Shown here: in pieces, positions 1 through 8,237 of the stretch
How the letters are laid out: every line of letters begins with the position of its first letter
How positions within the stretch are numbered: the stretch's first letter is position 1
DNA from: Bacteroidota bacterium
GTDB taxonomy: Bacteria; Bacteroidota; Bacteroidia; Chitinophagales; Saprospiraceae
Direction of reading: 5' to 3'
DNA length: 64,000 nucleotides
Assembly: GCA_030147525.1 (NCBI GenBank)
Contig: JASBVF010000025.1
Span: forward strand, 62,001-126,000
Position numbers and translations under genes: made by a program
The notes under the pieces: generated by a model
Databases searched by the model: none
What the model was told of the DNA's origin: nothing
The model's input: the letters and a program-made list of their open reading frames with translations, nothing else

Positions 1-178
1 AGGCCAGGAGCATGAAAATGTAACCGGCCGCAGCTTCCTTTCGATCGAAACTGACGAAGGCCAGGTATGCAAAGCCGGCCATACCGATAAACCTTACCAG
101 TTGGTAGTAGCCGTAAGGCATGTCCAACAGGCAGATGAACAGCAGGGCGGCGAGGATGATTTTAAGTGGGCGTTCCAT
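1..178 (-). CDS. DUF6804-like small membrane protein, 5' part only
   Basis: Minus-strand reading from the ATG at 178 stays open for 59 codons and leaves the window at position 1, so the C-terminus is missing. The protein starts MERPLKIILAALLFICLLD and continues MPYGYYQLVRFIGMAGF, i.e. two hydrophobic helices joined by a short MPYGYYQLVR turn. That turn and layout match my memory of the small DUF6804 inner-membrane family, whose function is unknown. It lies about 200 bases downstream of the last gene of the restriction island, on the same strand, with no obvious coupling. The strand and reading frame are clear; the family name is recognition only. Confidence 0.6.
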   Translation of the reverse strand, partial: MERPLKIILAALLFICLLDMPYGYYQLVRFIGMAGFAYLAFVSFDRKEAAAGYIFMLLA

Positions 179-382
179 TTTCTTTTGTTTGGTTTTGGTG
201 ATCAAATCTATTCTACGGCAGGAGGAAGCGCTGGGTTCGTTGATGAGTTTAGAATTCTGGTGAAAGGGGGAAGCGGGAGCAGGGAGGTACGAGCGGGAGT
301 TTTTTTCAGCTGGAAGACTTGAGGCCAGCAGGTACGTGGCGCAGCCTCACACGAGCGCATGTTTGGTGCCAGCAGGGAAATG

Positions 383-1315
383 CTATTCACAATTTATATC
401 GATTAAATCTTCTAATACAGAATACTGTGTCATAGATCCTAAAGGAGTCATGACCTCGTCTTCTTCAGATAAATCATTTCCAATTTCAAAATGACAATCC
501 TCTTTTTTAATATGCAAAATATTAACTATTGTCGATAAAAACTCACGATAATCACAAAATAGATTATCTGTACTATAATAGTATGCATGTAAACAGTTAT
601 ATACTTTTCTTGTATGACAAGTTCTAATCGCCCCTATATTAGATTGATTATAGTATTGAATTAGATAGTCATTATCAGAATCGCTTTTATTAATCAATTC
701 TTTAAAAGTTGCCTTTTTAAACTTTTTGGAAATGACCCACATATTACCGTCATTGGTAGAGATGTCGTTGATTCTAAATTCAAAATCACTATTTGAAGGT
801 ATTTCAAAAATAACTTCCCGCACTTTCTGATTCCCCTCTTCTGCAAAAACAGATACGTTAAGTTTTTCCGGAAAAAACCAACTTAATGTATCTCTTTGAA
901 TTGCCATTGGCTGACCGTATTTTGATACGATAAAATCAACGTTATTCCCAACTTGAAAGTCGTAAAAGCAGTTTTTTAGTTTGTCATCTAGTGGGTCAAC
1001 TTGGCGACCTTTTAAAACTACTGGGACCCATAATAAAACCAATGCACCAAGTATCGCTAAATTTTCCTTTTTACTAAATGCTCTGATTTTTACTACTTTG
1101 TTTTGGTCATCTACCCAAGAAATCTTTCCCATTTTCATCAGAATCCGAACGAACGAATAGGTTAATACAAAAAAGACCGTAACTATAATTGCAATTGTCG
1201 AATCAACTATGCTGATGGCATTGCTAAGTGCGTCAAGTAATGAACCTAATGCGGTTATTCCGATCAACAAATTACCGCCATTCTCAATGAGTTTCTGATG
1301 AAATGGTTTTTCCAT
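383..1315 (-). CDS. AT-rich two-helix membrane protein of unknown function (possibly ETEC_3214-like)
   Basis: A 310-residue protein whose ATG at 1315 lies 11 nt after the hsdR stop, so it is probably the last gene of the restriction operon. Hydrophobic segments lie near residues 38-60 and 88-106, with a short basic loop between; the remainder (from about 110) is a polar domain. Residues around 120-170 contain VDFIVSKYGQP followed by alternating beta-like stretches, which resembles the ETEC_3214 group of membrane-anchored accessory proteins; that match is weak. The gene is clearly more AT-rich than hsdR beside it, which suggests separate acquisition. No catalytic motif is visible. It may be an accessory or effector of the island, or an unrelated passenger. 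Confidence 0.7.
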   Translation of the reverse strand: MEKPFHQKLIENGGNLLIGITALGSLLDALSNAISIVDSTIAIIVTVFFVLTYSFVRILMKMGKISWVDDQNKVVKIRAFSKKENLAILGALVLLWVPVVLKGRQVDPLDDKLKNCFYDFQVGNNVDFIVSKYGQPMAIQRDTLSWFFPEKLNVSVFAEEGNQKVREVIFEIPSNSDFEFRINDISTNDGNMWVISKKFKKATFKELINKSDSDNDYLIQYYNQSNIGAIRTCHTRKVYNCLHAYYYSTDNLFCDYREFLSTIVNILHIKKEDCHFEIGNDLSEEDEVMTPLGSMTQYSVLEDLIDINCE

Positions 1316-1326
1316 AATTTATCCGA

Positions 1327-4296
1327 TCAATAATACTCCAGAATATACCCATACGCCCGATCAAACAACACCTGATCCTTGTGCAATTTATACTTCAACA
1401 AGGCCCTGCGCAAAGCCTGTTGTACATCACGCTCTCCACCGGAAGTTTGCTGCCAGCCGGGGAAACGCACGACCCGTACAATGGCGTCAATATCCTCCAC
1501 AATCCTGCCTACTACCGCAGGCGTTTGGTCGGTCTTCAGTTCCAGAAACAAATCGGTGAGGGCTGCCTTGGGTGATTTCTCTTCCACCAATTGCTCCAAT
1601 TCCTTTTCGGCCTGCACTGTTTCACGGGCTATTTTACAAAGCTCCTTCACGAACTCAATGGAGGTGATCAAACCTTTCTCCGCTTTATCCCGCAGTGCTT
1701 CCAGGCGTTCGCTCAGTTTCTTGAAAACAGGATGAACGTCATACCTTTTGAACCTGGAAATGAGTATTTTCTCCAGATGCTTGGCGTTCTTTGGGTCGGG
1801 GTTATTGAAGATGTCTTCAATCACATCCGCATCGAGGACGAACTCTTCCAGTTGGTGCACTTCGCCGACGTGGATGTGCTCGTGGATGAGTTTGGTGGTC
1901 TGGGCGCCGAGCGTGAACCACAGCAGTTTGCCGATATTGTCGGAGGCAGGGCGGACGGACTCGAAGACCTGTGAAAGCCAACGGTAATCCACCTGGAAGG
2001 CATCGAGCACCCGGTCGGGAGAAAGCGACTCCCAGAGCTTGGACAGGTACTTGAAATCCTCGGCGAACTTGTCTTTTTTCTCATTGGTACCGATGGCGTT
2101 TTGGGCGGCTTCCAAGCCTTCGAAGCCTTCCATCGTCCGGTCAACGCCTTCGAAGTGAGCCAGGGCGGCCTGCATGGCCTCCGGCAGCTTTTCCCGGAGT
2201 TCCAACAGGTTCGAAATCACCTGCTGCACACTTTTTTCATCGAATTGCAGGGCCTTGGCGGCATCGTCGAACACGCCGAAGTAGTCCACGATTCGGCCGA
2301 AGCTTTTGTTCGGGTACAGGCGGTTGGTGCGGCAGATGGCTTGCAGCAGTGTGTGGTCTTTCAGCGATTTGTCGAGGTACATCGTCTGCAGGATGGGCGC
2401 ATCGAAGCCCGTGAGCAGCTTGGCGGTCACGATGATGAATTTCAGGTCGGAATCCTTGTCGTTGAACTCGTCCACGATTTTTTCCTGCTGGCTTTTGTCG
2501 ATGCTCCATTGCTGCTTGAATTCCAGCGGGTCATTGGCCGAGGTGGAAATCACCACCTTGCTGGCTTCCTCCGGGAAGTGCTTGTCCAGCTCTTCCTTGT
2601 ACTGCACACAGGCGTGGCGGTCGGGGGTGACAATCATGGCCTTAAAGCCGTGCGGCGCCACTTTTTCCTTGAAATGCGTGGCAATGTCCTCCACGATTTT
2701 GGCGACCCGTTCGGGGGCTTTGAGGAAGGCGGCCATCTTCGCCGACTTGCGGTTGAGGGCGTCGGCTTCCTCGTCGCTAAGGGCGGCGCTTTCCTGGAAA
2801 GCGGCGAAGGCCTCATCCAGCGTCTTTTTGTCCACGTGCACATCGACCAGCCGGGGCTCGAAATGCAGGGGGCGGGTGGCATCGTCACGGATGGAGTCGT
2901 GGAAGGTGTAGCGGCTCATGTAGCCGCCCTCGTCTTCCTCCGAACCGAAAGCCCAGAATGTGTTCTTGCTGGCCTTGTTGACCGGCGTGCCCGTGAGGCC
3001 GAACAGGAACGCATTCGGCAGGGCCGCCCGCATCTGCCGGCCGAGGTCGCCTTCCTGCGTGCGGTGGGCCTCATCGACCAGCACGATGATGTTGTCCCGG
3101 GTGTTCATGTCGGGCTTGGCGTCCTTGAACTTGAAGATGGTCGAGATGATGATTTTGCGGGTGCCCCGTTCCAGCATCGTTTGCAGTTCGTTGATGCTGT
3201 CGGTGGTTTCCACGTTGGGCACGTCGGCGGCATTGAAGGTGCCGGATATCTGCGTGTCGAGGTCGGTGCGGTCCACCAGCACGATGACGGTGGGACTTTT
3301 CAGCTCGGGTAGCCGGCGCAGCTTCTGTGCCGCAAAGACCATGAGCAGCGATTTGCCCGAACCCTGGAAATGCCAGATGAGCCCCTTCCGGATGCGCCCT
3401 TCCAGCACCCGCTCCACAATTTTGTTGGCGCCCTCGTACTGCTGGAACCGGCAGATAACCTTGATGCGCCGCTTCTTTTTGTCGGTGGTGTAAAGCGTGA
3501 AATTTTGCAGGATGTCGAGCAGGCGGCGGGGATGCAGCAGGTCGCTCAGTTCCTTGCCGATTTCGTGGAGGCCCATGTGGCGGGCCAGCGCATCATCGCT
3601 GTTCTCCAGCCGCCAGGGCGACCAGAACTCCAGCGGGGTGCGCACGGCCCCGTAGAACAGCTCCTTGCCTTCGGTGGCAAAGCTCAGGATGTTGGGCACG
3701 AACAATTGCGGCACCGCATTCTCGTACACCTCGTGTACCTCGTGGGCCCCGTCGAGCCAGCTGACCGAGGGGCGGATGGGCGTCTTGGCCTCTCCGACCA
3801 CGACCGGAATGCCGTTGATGAACAGCACGATGTCGGGTATCTTGGTTTCCCGGTGGTGGATGCGGTATTGGTTGGTGACGATGTAGCGGTTGTTGTGCAG
3901 GTCGTCGAAGTCGATGAGGCGGACGGGCACGTGGCGGTTGTTCTCGCCGAAAGGCAGGGTCTTTTGCCCGGTGAGCCACTGGTAGAACTCCTCGTTGGCC
4001 TTCACCAGCCCGACCTGATTGACGGTGATGAGCACCGCCCGCAGTTTGTAGATGACCTCGTCGGCCAGCTCGGGCCGCTGCCCGATTTCGGGGTTGATGC
4101 GGATGAGCGCCGCCTTCAGTTCGCCCTCTTCCAGCACCTCGTTGATGCCCCGCTTCAGTTGCTGCGCTGAGCGGTACTCCCACTCTACGCCATAGGTTGC
4201 CTTGGGTTCGGCCAGGCCGGGGCTGTTCAGGTTCACGCCGCTGAGCCGGTGGATGATGTAGTGCTCGACGCTGTTGAGTTCATTGAATGGGGACAT
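1327..4296 (-). CDS. hsdR: Type I restriction endonuclease subunit R (HsdR)
   Basis: 989 residues, normal length for the family. HsdR is the ATP-driven DNA translocase and nuclease of a type I restriction-modification complex (R2M2S) in the cytoplasm. The N-terminal PD-(D/E)xK nuclease is visible as D155 followed by GEAK with E169 and K171. The helicase motor has Walker A GSGKS at 312-316, a DEAH box at 408-411 (VDEAHRTQEGDLGR) and a FGLTGTPV motif shortly after. The C-terminal third is helical and would bind HsdM. It starts at the ATG at 4296, 18 nt after the darG stop, and is followed 11 nt later by the membrane protein gene. All key residues are present, so it is probably functional, provided transcription still reaches it through the insertion sequence upstream. 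Confidence 0.97.
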   Translation of the reverse strand: MSPFNELNSVEHYIIHRLSGVNLNSPGLAEPKATYGVEWEYRSAQQLKRGINEVLEEGELKAALIRINPEIGQRPELADEVIYKLRAVLITVNQVGLVKANEEFYQWLTGQKTLPFGENNRHVPVRLIDFDDLHNNRYIVTNQYRIHHRETKIPDIVLFINGIPVVVGEAKTPIRPSVSWLDGAHEVHEVYENAVPQLFVPNILSFATEGKELFYGAVRTPLEFWSPWRLENSDDALARHMGLHEIGKELSDLLHPRRLLDILQNFTLYTTDKKKRRIKVICRFQQYEGANKIVERVLEGRIRKGLIWHFQGSGKSLLMVFAAQKLRRLPELKSPTVIVLVDRTDLDTQISGTFNAADVPNVETTDSINELQTMLERGTRKIIISTIFKFKDAKPDMNTRDNIIVLVDEAHRTQEGDLGRQMRAALPNAFLFGLTGTPVNKASKNTFWAFGSEEDEGGYMSRYTFHDSIRDDATRPLHFEPRLVDVHVDKKTLDEAFAAFQESAALSDEEADALNRKSAKMAAFLKAPERVAKIVEDIATHFKEKVAPHGFKAMIVTPDRHACVQYKEELDKHFPEEASKVVISTSANDPLEFKQQWSIDKSQQEKIVDEFNDKDSDLKFIIVTAKLLTGFDAPILQTMYLDKSLKDHTLLQAICRTNRLYPNKSFGRIVDYFGVFDDAAKALQFDEKSVQQVISNLLELREKLPEAMQAALAHFEGVDRTMEGFEGLEAAQNAIGTNEKKDKFAEDFKYLSKLWESLSPDRVLDAFQVDYRWLSQVFESVRPASDNIGKLLWFTLGAQTTKLIHEHIHVGEVHQLEEFVLDADVIEDIFNNPDPKNAKHLEKILISRFKRYDVHPVFKKLSERLEALRDKAEKGLITSIEFVKELCKIARETVQAEKELEQLVEEKSPKAALTDLFLELKTDQTPAVVGRIVEDIDAIVRVVRFPGWQQTSGGERDVQQALRRALLKYKLHKDQVLFDRAYGYILEYY

Positions 4297-4314
4297 AAGG
4301 GAGACAACTTGGTT

Positions 4315-5382
4315 TTAATTGACAGCCTTCCCGTTAGTATGAAATGGTTGGTTACGGTAGTTTTCCAAATGATCGAAAGCAATAGAAACGTATTCAGGCG
4401 TCAGGGTTCTTTTTTTACGATTTGACCATTGACTGACCTCTTTAATAACTCCCTCTTTATTCAGGCCGGGTTTTTTATCAAGAATGTAATCTACTGTCGA
4501 AAGAAGCTCCAGCGAAAGTGAGGACTGAAAGCCATCCACAAGATTCAGCAAATTGGATAAACGACCTGACTGCTCCCGTGTCAGTTCTTTTTTTACAAAC
4601 TGTTCAACCTCTTTAAATTTCCCGTAATTCATTTGCAGCGGCTCAAAAGCCCTGGCGTTTTTCTGTTCCAGTCCGTGAAGGAAAACCCCGTTCAGCGCAT
4701 ACAGCACATGGCCCACTTGAACAGAATACGGCCCGAAATGATGCGCATCGAATTTAAGCTTCAGGGGTTCACCCATTCTCTGAAGGAAGTAAGCCAGTTT
4801 GTTTGCTACAAAAAGGCTGGCATCTTCTCCCAATGCCTCGTACTGATAGAGTGCATACAGCAGCATTGCCCTGGCAGGAGTGAGTTTGGCTTCCTTGTGT
4901 TTATCCTGACTTTGCAACAACTTTTTGATAGCCTGATTGGGCTGATAGATCGTAATATCAGCTGCCAGGTCGGACAGGTATTTTTCCATCAAAATTTTCA
5001 CTTTGTCCCAATCAAGCCCGCCATTGCCGCAGCCAAGCGGGGGAATGGCTATGGACTCCCATTGATAGGTCATATGAGCCTCTACCAGCGCAGTTAATCC
5101 GCTCTCGATGTATTCGTACTTTGAGTTTCCACGCCAATGGGTCTTGGTCGGAAAATTGACGATGTACTTGTCACCTTGTGTAGTCAGCTCTTTGACTATC
5201 AGGAGTTTGCCGGGATGTAATTCTTTATGGTCGCAGGCCTTTTTGTAAACCCTGAAATTCTCCGGGAAGGCTTCCTTGAATTGCAGTGCGATGCCTTTTC
5301 CCATCACCCCGACGGTGTTGACGGTGTTGACCAGCGCCTGGGCGGGACTGTCGAGTAAGTTGCCTTTGGTGTACCGTATCAT
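4315..5382 (-). CDS. darG: DarG-type macrodomain antitoxin (DNA ADP-ribosyl glycohydrolase)
   Basis: 355 residues from the ATG at 5382. Residues 1 to about 155 form a macrodomain: it begins MIRYTKGNLLDSPAQALVN, then NTVGVMGKGIALQFK and IPPLGCGNGGLDW, the ADP-ribose-binding loops. Residues about 165-355 are the helical C-terminal domain that in DarG binds and blocks DarT. In the known family DarG removes the ADP-ribose that DarT adds to thymidine in single-stranded DNA. Its partner darT lies upstream on the same strand but is now separated by an insertion sequence. Before insertion the two genes overlapped by one base (TGATG). The frame also stays open upstream into the element as far as a GTG at 5454, giving a possible 24-residue extension, but the native ATG is intact and preferred. 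Confidence 0.92.
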   Translation of the reverse strand: MIRYTKGNLLDSPAQALVNTVNTVGVMGKGIALQFKEAFPENFRVYKKACDHKELHPGKLLIVKELTTQGDKYIVNFPTKTHWRGNSKYEYIESGLTALVEAHMTYQWESIAIPPLGCGNGGLDWDKVKILMEKYLSDLAADITIYQPNQAIKKLLQSQDKHKEAKLTPARAMLLYALYQYEALGEDASLFVANKLAYFLQRMGEPLKLKFDAHHFGPYSVQVGHVLYALNGVFLHGLEQKNARAFEPLQMNYGKFKEVEQFVKKELTREQSGRLSNLLNLVDGFQSSLSLELLSTVDYILDKKPGLNKEGVIKEVSQWSNRKKRTLTPEYVSIAFDHLENYRNQPFHTNGKAVN

Positions 5383-5388
5383 CAGTAA

Positions 5389-6395
5389 TGCGAATAACGG
5401 GTTGAAAGTGAAAAAAACCTCCCAGTCAGCGATATTGCAGTAAGAACAAAACACTGCACTATGCTGGACTGGGAAGAACTCTTGATTTCAATTTGTTACA
5501 AGGTCTGTGACCTTTATGAAAAAGATTTGGTCTGGTACGCCCAACGCATTTCAAACAATGACAGGGCGCTGGACAATGGCTTTCTTGACGTAGAGGCCAT
5601 TACGCTGTACGTTTTTGGGGTCATCAAAAAGCGCAGGCAAACAAAGGAAATCCATCAGTATGCCAAGGACCACCTCGGAAGCTGGTTTCCCCGCTTGCCA
5701 TCGTACCAAAAGTTTAACGAGCGCCTCAATTTGCTCACGCCGGCCCTGAACCGGATGGCCGCCCTGATGATGGACGAGGTCCGGCATCCCGGCTGTTTAC
5801 TGGACTTTAGTCCTGAGCATTTGGAGACCGTCGTAGACTCCATGCCCATCATACTGGCCAAAGGCGGCAGGGCCGACACGGCCAAAGTGGCGCTGAAAAT
5901 TGCCGACAAGGGGCACTGTTCCAGCAAGAACCTGTGGTACCACGGCGTAAAACTCCATGACCTTGCCGTTTGCCGACCAGGCAGGGTGCCACTGCCAGCT
6001 TTTCTGGCACTGAGCAGGGCCTCGGAGAACGACAACACGGTGTTCAAAGAGCAGATAGCCCCGAATTTCCGCAATGTCAGAGTCTTCGCTGACAAAATCT
6101 ACGACGACAGGCCAGCCGCTGAAGAGCTGCTGGCAATGTACAACATAGAAGTGCTGCCGTGTCAACGAAGGAGGAAAGGTCAAAAAAACCTGCAATCAGA
6201 CCAAAAACTCCTGAGCACCATGGTCAGCCAGGTACGACAACCAATTGAATCTTTTTTCAATTGGGTGAACGAAAAGGTCGATATTCAATCCGCTTCAAAA
6301 GTGCGCTCAACAAAAGGTTTGTTGAAACACGTCTTTGGAAGGCTTGTCTCTGCCATTTTCATTCTACTCAATTCACTTTGAACCCGTTATTCGCA
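5389..6395 (+). mobile_element. Complete 1,007-bp insertion sequence, IS982-like
   Basis: The element is bounded by 23-bp terminal inverted repeats at 5389-5411 and 6373-6395, which begin TGCGAATAACGGGTT and differ at a single position. A 7-bp direct duplication of the target flanks it. One intact DDE transposase gene fills it on the plus strand, opposite to the host operon. Length, single ORF and repeat length suit the IS982 family, but the family call is tentative. The intact ends, intact ORF and exact target duplication indicate a recent insertion. Confidence 0.93.
5461..6381 (+). CDS. DDE transposase of the insertion sequence (IS982-like)
   Basis: 306 residues, starting at the ATG at 5461 about 50 bp inside the left inverted repeat and ending inside the right one. 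A plausible DDE catalytic triad is D126 in VVDSMPI, D211 in VFADKIYDD and E263 in QPIESFFNW; the last motif is followed by a basic ASKVRSTKGLLKH segment. The N-terminal 100 residues are helical and would bind the ends. It is transcribed against the surrounding operon, so darG and hsdR transcripts must run antisense through it. No frameshift or stop interrupts it. The family (IS982 versus a related DDE group) is the uncertain point. Confidence 0.9.
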   Translation: MLDWEELLISICYKVCDLYEKDLVWYAQRISNNDRALDNGFLDVEAITLYVFGVIKKRRQTKEIHQYAKDHLGSWFPRLPSYQKFNERLNLLTPALNRMAALMMDEVRHPGCLLDFSPEHLETVVDSMPIILAKGGRADTAKVALKIADKGHCSSKNLWYHGVKLHDLAVCRPGRVPLPAFLALSRASENDNTVFKEQIAPNFRNVRVFADKIYDDRPAAEELLAMYNIEVLPCQRRRKGQKNLQSDQKLLSTMVSQVRQPIESFFNWVNEKVDIQSASKVRSTKGLLKHVFGRLVSAIFILLNSL

Positions 6396-7040
6396 TCAGT
6401 AATAAAATTTCCCCTGAGGGTTGATTGTAACAGGTATGTTCAGGGTAAGCCTGTTCAGGATTTCAGTGACGAAAGTAGCTTTTTCCTGATCATAAACCAC
6501 AATGTGATCCACACAATTTGCAGGCACGTGGTTTCTTACAAGAAATTCCGCTTGCTTTCGCCGTTGCCGGTCGTAGTCGTCCTCTGAATTCCTCCAATAT
6601 CGTTCCCAGCGCAATGACCAGTCCACTTTATCCAAATCACGGGTATCCGAAAAAAACTGTGTCAGCCTGTTTTTGGCGTGCCCGTCACAGAACACAAACT
6701 CACAAGCCTCCCTTGCTATGCTTTCCAATTTGCAACAAACATAAACGATGTCGGACTGTGGACGCTTCGTAATGCCCCGGTAGCCTGTTTTAATGTTGAA
6801 TAACATGGGCGACAAAGTGCCAAAATAAAACGCTACATATTCGCCGATGTTTCCGCAACCTGTCAGCGGAATTTCAAATTCATTTCGCTGTTGTGTCAAA
6901 GTGCTGTCGCCGATGAAAATGTAATCGGGGTCTTTGTCCGGATGGCTGGATGCATGCATACCATGCCTGAGCAGGTACTCCAGGTTGTCGCTGTGTACCA
7001 TGCGATAAAGCCAGACAGTTTCAGGTATTTGATCAGGCAT
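6396..7040 (-). CDS. darT: DarT-type DNA ADP-ribosyltransferase toxin
   Basis: 214 residues, typical for DarT (formerly DUF4433). DarT uses NAD+ to ADP-ribosylate thymidine in single-stranded DNA, stopping replication. Visible family signatures are WLYRMVHSDNLEYLL at the N-terminus, an arginine in TQQRNEF (R52), VAFYFGTLSPML at 69-80, FVFCDGHAKNRL at 116-126 and the catalytic glutamate E165 in KQAEFLV. The start ATG at 7040 is 3 nt after the hsdS stop, so it is probably translationally coupled to hsdS. Its TGA stop is formed by the duplicated bases of the insertion sequence, so the reading frame is unharmed. Its antitoxin gene lies just beyond the element. The toxin reads as intact, so DarG must still be made for the cell to survive. 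Confidence 0.93.
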   Translation of the reverse strand: MPDQIPETVWLYRMVHSDNLEYLLRHGMHASSHPDKDPDYIFIGDSTLTQQRNEFEIPLTGCGNIGEYVAFYFGTLSPMLFNIKTGYRGITKRPQSDIVYVCCKLESIAREACEFVFCDGHAKNRLTQFFSDTRDLDKVDWSLRWERYWRNSEDDYDRQRRKQAEFLVRNHVPANCVDHIVVYDQEKATFVTEILNRLTLNIPVTINPQGKFYY

Positions 7041-7043
7041 GGG

Positions 7044-8237
7044 TCAGAAGATTTGGTTGATAAGGGATTTTTGGAGGGATTGGGAAGCTTCGATTTTATT
7101 TTTTGTCGCACTCTTATTTTCAAGAATTAAATTCAGTTGGTTGGCATACTTATCCTGAATATCTTTTGCAGGAAATGGTATCGTGAGCGACTTTATCTCA
7201 TTCTGTGAAATGTTTTTCATTGCTCCGCCAGTTCCGGTAGCAAAGCCTTCAATCAGTTGCCTTAATTCTTTTGACCTCAATATTTCAACAAGAAATAATC
7301 GATTCAAGAGTTCATCTTTGACTTCAAGCCTTAGAGTTTTATCTGAAAGCATCAAGTTGGGATAATTTTTTTCAACCAAACAGGTTCTTCCTACCAACTC
7401 AGTTGTGTTAGCCCGGGTAATCAAAACATCCAACTTGTTGACTTTGAATTTTTCAAGAAACTCATCCTGTTTTGAAAGCACCTTATTTTCTTCAGCTTCA
7501 AATCCGTTTGCTCCAACCGCACTAACTTTTAAAACTCCTTTATGACCATTTGTTGCTGGAGTGTTAGTCCCGTTCAAACTCTTTCCTGCTGTAATTTCTT
7601 GCAGGCCATTCCCAAGCTTTTTCCTTGGATGGCTTTTGCTGCATAGTTTTTCTTCACGAAAAGAATAAAGTAAGACGTTATTGGCTTCTAAAAGCTTTTT
7701 CGCTCTCTCCACCACCTCATCCATCGCCCACAGCAGTTCGGCGAGTTGGGCTTGTTGGTCTTTTGGGGGGAGGAGGAATTGGTATTTGGCCAAGTCACGC
7801 CACTTCACCCTTTTGGACATCGTACCTGCAGCATTGGAAATGGCATAATCCCACAAGGCATTTGAATTCATGACAAAGGCCAAAAAGCCGGGAATAATTT
7901 TGTCGTGATTTTCTCTTAAGACAAAAGCATCTCCAGAGCAACAGCCATCAAATTCAACCAATGACGCCCGTCGCAAATAGGCATTTCTACGAGCGAACAG
8001 AATGTCGCCTTTTTCAAAGGCTTTAGCGGAAGAAGTTAGATTTTCCGTAGAACCCCAATTCTTTATTTTCAAATCACCGGATACAAAATGTTCCAAACCA
8101 ACGAAACGCTGATAGTTGGATGTAGCGGGGTTATCCACTCGTTTTGAAATATCTGTGGCCAAATCACCCAGTTCAGTCAGCCGCCAGGATGATTTGTCGA
8201 GCTTCAATTTTTTCGTTGTTTCAACAGCATCAACCAT
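7044..8237 (-). CDS. hsdS: Type I restriction-modification specificity subunit (HsdS)
   Basis: 397 residues with the usual two-half layout. A first target-recognition domain spans about residues 15-155 (starts WRLTELGDLATDISKR, ends with the PPKDQQAQLAELL helix), a coiled-coil spacer lies near 160-200, and a second recognition domain runs about 205-365 (HPRKKLGNGLQEITAGK to a closing helix). HsdS selects the bipartite DNA site for both methylation and cleavage. It begins at the ATG at 8237, overlapping the hsdM1 end by 8 nt, and ends 3 nt before darT. No frameshift is seen. It is the only hsdS in the window although there are two hsdM genes. Confidence 0.95.
   Translation of the reverse strand: MVDAVETTKKLKLDKSSWRLTELGDLATDISKRVDNPATSNYQRFVGLEHFVSGDLKIKNWGSTENLTSSAKAFEKGDILFARRNAYLRRASLVEFDGCCSGDAFVLRENHDKIIPGFLAFVMNSNALWDYAISNAAGTMSKRVKWRDLAKYQFLLPPKDQQAQLAELLWAMDEVVERAKKLLEANNVLLYSFREEKLCSKSHPRKKLGNGLQEITAGKSLNGTNTPATNGHKGVLKVSAVGANGFEAEENKVLSKQDEFLEKFKVNKLDVLITRANTTELVGRTCLVEKNYPNLMLSDKTLRLEVKDELLNRLFLVEILRSKELRQLIEGFATGTGGAMKNISQNEIKSLTIPFPAKDIQDKYANQLNLILENKSATKNKIEASQSLQKSLINQIF

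Larger units (their letters stand above)
5382..6402. repeat. 7-bp target-site duplication flanking the insertion sequence
   Basis: TCAGTAA occurs at 5382-5388 and again at 6396-6402, immediately outside the two inverted repeats of the element. On the minus strand the copy at 6396-6402 supplies the last codon and TGA stop of darT, and the copy at 5382-5388 supplies the first base of the darG ATG. The empty site can be reconstructed by deleting 5389-6402. Confidence 0.9.

Noticed and set aside
208-390. 60-codon minus-strand frame between the DUF6804-like and membrane protein genes
   Set aside because: No recognisable sequence, atypical composition, overlapping the 3' end of the next gene.
2101-3312. 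403-codon plus-strand frame opposite hsdR
   Set aside because: It lies fully inside the well-supported hsdR gene on the other strand, has no recognisable domain and arises from the high GC content of hsdR.
5389-5454. A fused DarG starting at the GTG at 5454 inside the IS
   Set aside because: The extension is only open by chance through the inverted repeat; the native ATG at 5382 is intact and matches the macrodomain start.
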